Position numbers and translations under genes: made by a program. From Deltaproteobacteria bacterium (GTDB lineage Bacteria > Myxococcota_A > Polyangia > DRWM01 > JAAZOP01), in NCBI GenBank assembly GCA_016218815.1, contig JACRCX010000084.1, forward strand, positions 31,058 to 95,057: a stretch of DNA of 64,000 bases, written 5' to 3'. Each line of letters starts with the position of its first letter. Within the stretch, counting starts at the first letter, position 1. Below are positions 58,445 to 64,000 of the stretch, in pieces. Under the pieces are notes generated by a model, which did no database searches, was not told the DNA's origin, and worked only from the letters and a program-made list of their open reading frames with translations.

Positions 58445-59830
58445 ATGTCCTACTTCGTAAGAGGCATAGACATGGATCTTCTCGACTGGTCCCACCAGCC
58501 GGATCGCAAGCCGCTCGTGCTGCGCGGGGCGCGGCAGACCGGGAAAACTGCGTCGATACGGGAATTTGGCAAGAGGTTCACGCTGTTCGTCGAGCTGAAC
58601 CTCGAACGACACGAGGATCGCCGGCTCGTCGCCGCCTGCCGCTCCGCAGACGAACTCGTCGCCGCGCTGCAGGTCCGCGCCGGCGTGGCCCGGTTTCCCG
58701 CCCGTACCCTGCTCTTCCTGGACGAGGTGCAGGAGTCGCCCGAAGTCATCGGCTGGCTCCGCTTCCTGCACGAGTCGCATCCCGAACTGTGGGTGGCGGC
58801 CGCGGGGTCGCTGATGGACGTCCGGCTCCAGGACCGCGGATTCTCGTTCCCCGTCGGACGCGTCACCTTCCGCTATCTCCACCCGTTCTCGTTCCTCGAG
58901 TTCCTCGGCGCCACCAGCAGAGTCGCTCTCGCCGAGCAGATCGACGCGTCAATGCCCAGGGCGGGGGAGGGTACCGGCCGCGCGAAGTTCAGGACCCTGC
59001 CACCGCCGGTCCACGAGCAGGCCCTCGACGCGTTCCGCCAATTCCTCCTGGTCGGCGGCATGCCGGAAGCCGTCCGCAGATGGGCAGAGGAAGCGTCCCC
59101 CGTTGCCGTGCGACAGGTACACCTCGACCTCACCCAGGCCCTGGCCGCCGACCTGCACAAGTACGCCGGCGCACGGGACACGGCCCACCTGGAGGCCGCG
59201 TTCGCCATGCTGCCCCACCACGCGGGCCGCCGGTTCAAGTACGAACGGTTCGCGCCGGGATTCGCGTCGCTCCGGATGAAGACCGCGCTGGGGCTCCTGG
59301 AAGGCGCCATGCTCTGCCACCGCGCATTGCCGACGACGAACGTGGCGCCGCCGCTCGCGGTCAAGCCTCGCGCCGCGCCGAAGCTGCTGCCGCTGGACGT
59401 GGGCATGACCTTGGCGGCCCTCGGGGTGCCTTGGACGGATCTGCGGACCCTGCCCTTGCACACGCTGCTCGACGGGCGAGTCGCCGAGCTCATCGCGGGG
59501 CAGTTGCTGCGTTCGGCCGATCGGCGGACGGGCGCGCCCACCTGGTTCTGGGTGCGCGACTCGCCCCAGGCCAACGCCGAGCTCGACTACCTGGTGGTCG
59601 GCCCCGCCGGGCTCTTCCCGGTCGAGGTCAAGTCGGGCGCGAGCGGAACCCTCAAGTCGTTGCACCAGTTCCTGTGGCGGTCCGGGACGCGCGTGGGCAT
59701 CCGGCTGCACGGCGGCGGCTGGAGCGACGAACAGCTCCACGTCAAGATGGGCGACCGACCGTTGGCCTATCGCCTGCTCTCCCTGCCGCTCTACCTGGCC
59801 GAACGCGTGCCGGAGCTGGCGCTGCCGTGA
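58445..59830 (+). CDS. AAA ATPase with DUF4143 (nuclease-like) domain
   Basis: A 461-residue protein. The AAA_14 domain has Walker A GARQTGKT (28-35), Walker B LLFLDEVQE (~88-96) and the sensor GSLMDVRLQDRGFSFPVGRV. The middle contains LLVGGMPEAVRRWAEE. The C-terminal DUF4143 part ends with ELDYLVVGPAG and PVEVKSG, which resemble the metal-dependent D-(E/Q)xK core of restriction-like nucleases. Function in the family is not established; a role as antitoxin-like or mobile element-linked ATPase has been proposed in general. Its 3' end overlaps the CopG-like gene on the other strand and recurs as remnants at 60916-61052 and 62741-62823. Confidence 0.9.
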   Translation: MSYFVRGIDMDLLDWSHQPDRKPLVLRGARQTGKTASIREFGKRFTLFVELNLERHEDRRLVAACRSADELVAALQVRAGVARFPARTLLFLDEVQESPEVIGWLRFLHESHPELWVAAAGSLMDVRLQDRGFSFPVGRVTFRYLHPFSFLEFLGATSRVALAEQIDASMPRAGEGTGRAKFRTLPPPVHEQALDAFRQFLLVGGMPEAVRRWAEEASPVAVRQVHLDLTQALAADLHKYAGARDTAHLEAAFAMLPHHAGRRFKYERFAPGFASLRMKTALGLLEGAMLCHRALPTTNVAPPLAVKPRAAPKLLPLDVGMTLAALGVPWTDLRTLPLHTLLDGRVAELIAGQLLRSADRRTGAPTWFWVRDSPQANAELDYLVVGPAGLFPVEVKSGASGTLKSLHQFLWRSGTRVGIRLHGGGWSDEQLHVKMGDRPLAYRLLSLPLYLAERVPELALP

Positions 59831-60012
59831 TCACTCCGATTGCGGGCGAGCGCGCCCTGCAACAGATCGAGCGCCGCCTTCTCGAGCCGGCGCCGGATGG
59901 CCTCGCGAGCCACCGCCGTGGCCGGCTTCCCCGCTCGCTTCGCCTCGAGACGAAGTCCGGAGTAGAGATCAGGCGGGAGGGGTACGTGGACGTTCCGAGG
60001 GTCCGTGCTCAT
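59791..60012 (-). CDS. CopG/ribbon-helix-helix antitoxin
   Basis: A 73-residue protein from ATG 60012, with AGGAGG upstream. It begins NVHVPLPPDLYSGLRLEA then KRAGKPATAVAREAIRRRLE, the strand-helix-helix of RHH repressors. The C-terminus (LDLLQGALARNRSDHGSASS) is read in antiparallel overlap with the ATPase 3' end for 40 bases. It follows a nucleotidyltransferase gene in the same direction (123 bp gap), so that may be its partner; no PIN or RelE toxin is present. Confidence 0.8.
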   Translation of the reverse strand: MSTDPRNVHVPLPPDLYSGLRLEAKRAGKPATAVAREAIRRRLEKAALDLLQGALARNRSDHGSASSGTRSAR

Positions 60013-60135
60013 ACCCTGCCTCCTGCCACGCTGTTATGGCAGACGACCACGAGAGCGCCGAAGGCCGGCGGCGGGGGCGACGGCCAGCTTGCAGCCGGCG
60101 GACTCGGCACGGACGCCCAGCCGGACACCGGCGCG

Positions 60136-60768
60136 TCAGTCCCCGCCGTTGCGTTCCTCGGGTCGAGCGTCGGGCCGGCCGGCCCGGCGCGCCAGCGCAT
60201 CCAGCCGGTTCGCGCCTGCCGTTCCGCCGTGGCGCAGGATCAACGCCCGGGTTCGGGCGAGGTCGATCGTCGGGATGCGGCGCAACAGCTTCACCGCGTC
60301 GGTTTCGTCCTTGTCCTCGCCCGTCACCACCTTCAGCGCCACCAGATACTCGGCCCCGGCGACCGGAACGCTCCCGGTCCCCACGCCAGCCACCACGCCC
60401 AGACGCGCGGCATCGGTGATGGCTTCCTCGAACAGCGCTCCAAGCCCCCCTTCATGCCGATCGATGAAGTCCACGCGGATCTCGCCTTCGCGCACGGCGA
60501 GGCCGCCGATGGAGAGGGGACGGGCGGCAATCCCCCGGCGGGCCAGCGCCGCCTTGATCGGTTCGATCGCACGGAGCGGCACGGCGAAGTCCACGTCCTT
60601 CGTGAATTCCTGCGCCGCGGGCGGCAGGTGGGCCCACATCGCGATCTTGCCGATCAGCGCGAACGGCTGCCCCGTCTCACCGAGGATCTCGGCCCCGAAA
60701 CGGGCGGAAGGCTTCGGATCGAAGAAGGGCAGCTCGATCGGTACCGGGACTTCGGGTCGTTCGCTCAT
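60136..60768 (-). CDS. AbiEii-like nucleotidyltransferase
   Basis: A 210-residue protein from ATG 60768; GGAGG lies ~11 bases upstream. FALIGKIAMWAHLPPAAQ leads to EFTKDVDFAVPL, with the nucleotidyltransferase DxD (VDFAVP) in place. IRVDFIDRHEGGLGALFEEA follows, then YLVALKVVTGEDKDETDAVKL, which matches the AbiEii-like K-x-x-x-x-R-x-K-D-x-x-D segment. Probably the toxin or enzyme of a TA-like unit with the RHH protein downstream. Confidence 0.8.
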   Translation of the reverse strand: MSERPEVPVPIELPFFDPKPSARFGAEILGETGQPFALIGKIAMWAHLPPAAQEFTKDVDFAVPLRAIEPIKAALARRGIAARPLSIGGLAVREGEIRVDFIDRHEGGLGALFEEAITDAARLGVVAGVGTGSVPVAGAEYLVALKVVTGEDKDETDAVKLLRRIPTIDLARTRALILRHGGTAGANRLDALARRAGRPDARPEERNGGD

Positions 60769-60907
60769 CACGAAGCAACCTCCGGACCCAAGACTACTGC
60801 CCGTCAGGGTCTCCGGCAACTGGGCGCCGCCGGCGCGCCCACTTCCTCCCGACGCTCGAGGAACAGCGTTCCCTTCCCGCCAGCCCGCGAAGCCCCCTCC
60901 GCGATGC

Positions 60908-61052
60908 AGCCCGGGGCTGGTCGGCGGCATGCCGGAAGCCTCCGCTCCCTGCCGCTTTGCCTCGCCGAACTCGTGCCGGAGCTGGTGCTGCCGTGATCAC
61001 AGCGGTTCCGGTCGAGCGCGCCCTACCACAGATCGAGGGCTGCCTTCAGGCC
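60908..61052. pseudogene. AAA/DUF4143 ATPase remnant 1 plus RHH 3' end
   Basis: GGTCGGCGGCATGCCGGAAGCC (60917-60940, part of the ATPase middle: LVGGMPEA) is joined directly to the ATPase tail CTCCCTGCCGCTTTGCCTCG (60944 onward), ending in TGATCAC. After the stop the match continues into the convergent RHH gene end (GAGCGCGCCC...CAGATCGAG) to ~61052. So a ~700-bp internal deletion of an ATPase copy, with both overlapping gene ends retained. Confidence 0.8.
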
Positions 61053-61092
61053 TTCAGGAGGGCCTGATGTCCGATGACGGGCGTCCGGACGG

Positions 61093-62325
61093 TCAGATGC
61101 TGGCCGCGGTGTCTAGTGCTGCCAGGGCGCCCGCCACCTGCTGCTGCTCGGCCCGCTCGATACCGGTCGCCGTCGCGATCCGCCGCCACTCCCCGACGGC
61201 TGCCGCGACCTCGCGAATGATCGACCGCGCGCCGCGATCGGACAGGCCGAAGAACGAGCGCGCGGCGAGCACGTCCGCGGCGCTCGGGCCCACGACCGTC
61301 CCGTTGACCGCGGTCGAATGCTCGCGCATCTCCCGAGCCGGATTGAGATCGAAGGCCGCGGCCAGGCGCCAGCCATCCGCGTGGCGCAGGAACCCATGGT
61401 TGCGCAGGTGGTCGTCGCGGTTGCCGGCGAGCACGTTGAAGGTCATCCGCCGGTAGAGCTGGGCAAGGTCGTCCCGGACGTGACGGGGAGCACCGTGGTC
61501 GGTGATGGCCTGGACGATGTCGATGTAGTCGGCGTCGCGCGCGTCGGCCCGACCGGTCAGCGTCAACGCCGACGCGTAGAGGCGACGTCCATGGACCGTG
61601 CGGTCGAAGCGGCGGGTCGCGAACGTCCGCCGGGGGCCGGCAATCGCGAGCAGCTCGGTCTGGGAGACCTCGATCCCCGCGGCGCGGGCCAAGCACGCGT
61701 AGACCTGCTCCCACGCCGCCACGTCGCGGCGGTCGGCGTTGGACGGGAACTTCGCAATCCAGAGGCTCCCGTCCGCTGCGACGAAGTTCGCCTTGGGGCG
61801 CATGCCGCCGAGCGACGAGCCCGGCGCCACGAGCATCGCGATCCGGGCGTCGCTGACCTTGCCGGGGTCGTCCTCGAACCGGCGCGCCAGCGCCTGGAGC
61901 TCGCGGAGCCGGTGGATCGACGGAACCGCGGGCTCGCGCTCGGCGATGAACGGGCCGTCAACCCCCAGCCGCAGGCGAAGCGCACCCATGCGCGTCTCGT
62001 CGGCGACACCCACGAGGAAGTCCCAGGGGCCGAGCGCTCGCCCGCCCGCCCGCCGGACCAGGAGCGCTTCGCCCCACCGGTCCGGCGTCGTGTCGTGGAA
62101 GATGCCCGGGATCCGGCGCCCAGGGACCGTCACCCGCATCTCGTCCAGCGGCAGCGTCGGATCGATCGCGAAGCGACGCGCCGTGTCCCGGAGCCAGGAA
62201 CGCGCATACGTGAAGGCGACGGAAAGGATCGGCCCGGGCCATCGCGTCAGGACGCCGACCGGTCGTGCAGGCCCAAGCTCGGGCGCGTCGAGGAAGACGA
62301 CGAGGTCGAGGCGCCTAGAGCTCAT
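61093..62325 (-). CDS. hipA: HipA-family Ser/Thr kinase toxin
   Basis: A 410-residue protein from ATG 62325, which overlaps hipB by 11 bases. N-subdomain: VVFLDAPELGPARPVGVL, FAIDPTLPLDEMRVTVPG. The ATP-binding loop GSSLGGMRPKANFV (HipA G-x-S-x-G-G-x-x-P-K) and the catalytic NVLAGNRDDHLRNHGFL (N-x-D-x-H-x-x-N) are intact; the metal-binding AFDLNPAREM corresponds to DLSP. HipA phosphorylates glutamyl-tRNA synthetase in E. coli; the target here is unknown. Confidence 0.93.
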   Translation of the reverse strand: MSSRRLDLVVFLDAPELGPARPVGVLTRWPGPILSVAFTYARSWLRDTARRFAIDPTLPLDEMRVTVPGRRIPGIFHDTTPDRWGEALLVRRAGGRALGPWDFLVGVADETRMGALRLRLGVDGPFIAEREPAVPSIHRLRELQALARRFEDDPGKVSDARIAMLVAPGSSLGGMRPKANFVAADGSLWIAKFPSNADRRDVAAWEQVYACLARAAGIEVSQTELLAIAGPRRTFATRRFDRTVHGRRLYASALTLTGRADARDADYIDIVQAITDHGAPRHVRDDLAQLYRRMTFNVLAGNRDDHLRNHGFLRHADGWRLAAAFDLNPAREMREHSTAVNGTVVGPSAADVLAARSFFGLSDRGARSIIREVAAAVGEWRRIATATGIERAEQQQVAGALAALDTAASI

Positions 62326-62644
62326 CGGCGAGGCCTCGCGAGCGCGGGCGCCGCGGGCGTCCCAACCGCTGATCGGCGATGGCGGCACCCGCCTCGTCTC
62401 GCTCGGCGATGCGGCCGATATCGGACGCGAGCCCGAGGACCTCCAGGTAGCGCACGAGCACCGCGATACTCACGGAGAGATTGCCGTGCTCGAGCCTCGA
62501 GATCGTGGGGCGCGAGGCGACGACGCGCGCAGCCAGCTCCGCGATGCTCAGCCCCCGCCGGCGGCGACCCAGACGGAGGCGAGCGCCGAGCTCGACGGCC
62601 TGACGCCGGCTGTCCGGGAAAAGCGATCGTCTCGTCCTGCCCAT
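62315..62644 (-). CDS. hipB: HipB-family XRE antitoxin
   Basis: A 109-residue protein from ATG 62644. The HTH is clear: LGARLRLGRRRRGLSIAELA then ARVVASRPTISRLEHGN, LSVSIAVLVRYLEVLGLA. The C-terminal ~25 residues are Arg/Ala-rich and probably contact HipA. First gene of hipBA; translational overlap with hipA suggests balanced synthesis. The promoter lies at 62653-62681. Confidence 0.9.
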   Translation of the reverse strand: MGRTRRSLFPDSRRQAVELGARLRLGRRRRGLSIAELAARVVASRPTISRLEHGNLSVSIAVLVRYLEVLGLASDIGRIAERDEAGAAIADQRLGRPRRPRSRGLADEL

Positions 62645-62652
62645 GGAACATA

Positions 62653-62681
62653 GTATTATTCGTACTGCCGTCTATCGTCAA
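62653..62681 (-). promoter_or_regulatory. hipBA promoter
   Basis: On the minus strand TTGACG (62681-62676), 17 bases, then TAATAC (62658-62653), in a sharply AT-rich patch. AGTA and TACT half-sites flank TTATTCG and could be part of a HipB operator. Same -35 sequence as the mqsRA promoter. Confidence 0.6.
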
Positions 62682-62740
62682 GAGTATGTTTCATTGGCCG
62701 GCCAACAGCAGGTCGGGCCGCCGCGGGAGATCACGCCGCA

Positions 62741-62823
62741 CCTCGTGGTCGGTGCCGCCGGACTCATGTCCCTGCCGCTCTATCTCGCCGAACTCGTGCC
62801 GGCGCTGCCGCTGCCCTGATCAC
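62741..62823. pseudogene. AAA/DUF4143 ATPase remnant 2
   Basis: CTCGTGGTCGGTGCCGCCGG (LVVG-AAG, equivalent to ELDYLVVGPAG) is fused to the ATPase tail TCCCTGCCGCTCTATCTCGC and ends in TGATCAC. Again an internal deletion between the nuclease core and the last ~20 codons. It sits upstream of hipB and downstream of the next gene's 3' end. Confidence 0.78.
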
Positions 62824-62834
62824 CCCCGGGCACC

Positions 62835-63680
62835 CTACGGCACCCCCACGAACAGGTCGTCGTACCAGACGTCGTTGGCGACCGTGGCCGCGGCGGGCTT
62901 GTCGTCGTAGCGCGCCTCGAAGAGGACGCGGTAGCCGGTGCCGTCGGGCGGGACCTCGCCCCACTCCCGCCGGTAGTCGCCAACTACGTCGAGCGAGAAG
63001 TCGATCCACTCGCCCGTCTCCGGCTCGGGCCGCCGGTGCACGAAGACGTAGCGCGCGTTGCTCATGTGGTAGGGCTGCTCCGTCACCCCGTCCAGGATGT
63101 ACCGGAGCTGCATCGTGGGCTCCTTGCCCTGCGGACGCATCGCGATGATCACCACCTGGATGTACGCCTTCCGCGCTCCCCCCGGCTCCCAGCGCTCCAC
63201 GAAGTACTTGCCGGAAATGCGCCTCGGAAAAACCGGCGAGACCAGCTCCTGCACCACGCCGAAGACGTGCGTCCCCGGGTCGGTCGCCCCGCCGTGCACC
63301 GCCAGATGCGCCGCCTTCGAGCCCGTCGCAGCCCGACCCTCCGCTACCTCGAACTTGCCCCACTGGTTCGACCAGTCGAGCCACTTCCACCCCGACTCCC
63401 CACCCTCGAACCCCGCGTTCTCCAGGAAGTTGCCCGTCCGCACCGTCACCGTCCGCGGCGCGAAGTGCGGATCATCCGAGGCCGCCTTCCCCGGCGGAGC
63501 CGTCGACGCCCGCTCCGTCTTCGCCTGCGCCACGCCAGGTCTCGTCCGGCTCAACCCGTAGCGGTACCCCGCATAGAACGCTCCCGCGCCGACCACGGCG
63601 AGCGCCGCGAGCACGTGCGCCACCGGCAGCGTTCGACGCGCCTGCGACGGCTTGTGCGACGGTGCCCGGCTCGGCCGCAT
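62835..63680 (-). CDS. membrane-anchored beta-sandwich protein
   Basis: A 281-residue protein from ATG 63680. A basic N-terminus and VAHVLAALAVVGAGAFYAGY form a membrane anchor. Residues ~80-281 look like a carbohydrate-binding module-type jelly roll: LENAGFEGGESGWKWLDW, AAHLAVHGGATDPGTHVFG, ISGKYFVERWEPGGARKAYI, NDVWYDDLFVGVP at the end (the last is a common CBM terminal strand). No catalytic residues are visible. Function is unknown; binding of sugars or cell wall is inferred from fold pattern alone. Confidence 0.72.
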   Translation of the reverse strand: MRPSRAPSHKPSQARRTLPVAHVLAALAVVGAGAFYAGYRYGLSRTRPGVAQAKTERASTAPPGKAASDDPHFAPRTVTVRTGNFLENAGFEGGESGWKWLDWSNQWGKFEVAEGRAATGSKAAHLAVHGGATDPGTHVFGVVQELVSPVFPRRISGKYFVERWEPGGARKAYIQVVIIAMRPQGKEPTMQLRYILDGVTEQPYHMSNARYVFVHRRPEPETGEWIDFSLDVVGDYRREWGEVPPDGTGYRVLFEARYDDKPAAATVANDVWYDDLFVGVP

Positions 63681-64000
63681 GCCGCGAGCCTACGGTGCGA
63701 AAGCCGCGGTGCGCAAGGGCCGGAGCCATCTGTACTACTAACCCCATGGTTCGTGACGACGCGTCACGGTTTTCCGGAGCCGGCCAAGGAGAGGTGGAGA
63801 GGTCGGCTGGAGAGGTGGGGAGGGCCTGGGTGCGGGTGCCCCGGCGCGGCGAGGCGCCGTGCCGGGGACTTCCCGCCGGTGGTGATGGCGACGCGTGAGA
63901 CGTGCGCGTGGGATCCCATGCCCGCAGCGGATTGGATCGGTCAGGTCGAGGCGGGCGGAGTCACCTCATGCGGCGAGTTGGGTGAGCTTCTGCAGTGAGG
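63681..64000. other. right-edge gap with GGAGAGGTGGAGAGG repeat
   Basis: At 63785-63825 AGGAGAGGTGGAGAGGTCGG and CTGGAGAGGTGGGGAGGG form another member of the dispersed repeat family. A short frame ending in LGELLQ just before 64000 has no supporting features. Nothing else is recognised. Confidence 0.45.

Noticed and set aside
63898..63998. Short frame at the right edge as a gene start
   Set aside because: Only ~30 codons, no ribosome-binding site and no recognisable sequence; probably the space before the next gene.

Overview
The window is a GC-rich (about 70% by eye) bacterial chromosome segment carrying the replication-initiation neighbourhood: dnaA, dnaN and gyrB lie in one block on the minus strand (12579 down to 7176). 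The gene content points to a Gram-negative, predatory/soil-type deltaproteobacterial lineage (Myxococcota or a relative). Evidence: two OmpA-family proteins with thrombospondin type 3 Ca-binding repeats, a MopE-like protein with Cys-Asp-Gly-Asp repeats, a MYXO-CTERM-like hydrophobic anchor, a kinase-like/TPR protein, a CarD-family regulator, and many long signal-peptide lipoproteins and beta-barrels. This is inference from protein families; no rRNA or tRNA gene is visible.

Layout. 1-7 kb: the 5' part of a secreted alpha-helical protein running off the left edge, an outer-membrane lipoprotein, an OmpA/TSP3 protein, a membrane pseudokinase with C-terminal TPRs, and a secreted protein. 7-12.6 kb: gyrB, dnaN, dnaA. 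13-23.5 kb: a beta-barrel, an S8 protease continuous with a TonB-like protein, an orphan FlhB/SctU-type protein, priA, an Ig-like/beta-barrel protein and a lipoprotein. 23.7-30.5 kb: a DnaJ-like chaperone, cdsA, an Omp85 protein, a secreted protein with an NtrY-like sensor kinase, and a TlpA-like thioredoxin. 30.8-33 kb (minus): ccmA-ccmB-like ABC exporter plus an inositol-monophosphatase-family enzyme. 33-46 kb: cell-envelope genes (lamin-tail lipoprotein, HExxH protein, L,D-transpeptidase, CarD-like regulator, second OmpA/TSP3 protein, Cys-rich lipoprotein, a cytochrome with eight CxxCH and one CX4CH motif, MopE-like protein). 46-49.5 kb: a multi-POTRA Omp85 protein.

49.5-62.8 kb is an accessory island of toxin-antitoxin-type and conflict genes: an AbiEii-like nucleotidyltransferase with its partner, HicB/HicA, MqsR/MqsA, an RHS/YD-repeat toxin with a candidate immunity lipoprotein, an AAA/DUF4143 ATPase, a second nucleotidyltransferase with a CopG-like antitoxin, and HipB/HipA. 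The island has a record of rearrangement. A ~787-bp segment is directly duplicated around hicBA, with one copy decayed. The 3' end of the DUF4143 ATPase recurs twice downstream as deletion remnants, each at a boundary between TA cassettes.

Intergenic gaps carry several families of low-complexity dispersed repeats (CATCTGTG/CATCGGTG, GGAGAGGTGGAGAGG, CTTTGCG, CTCAGGGCAAGCC). One of them supplies the last codons of dnaA. The envelope genes fit together loosely: the CcmAB-like exporter, the thioredoxin and the nine-heme-site cytochrome all belong to cytochrome c handling. The two Omp85 proteins would assemble the many beta-barrels, and the OmpA and L,D-transpeptidase proteins act on peptidoglycan.
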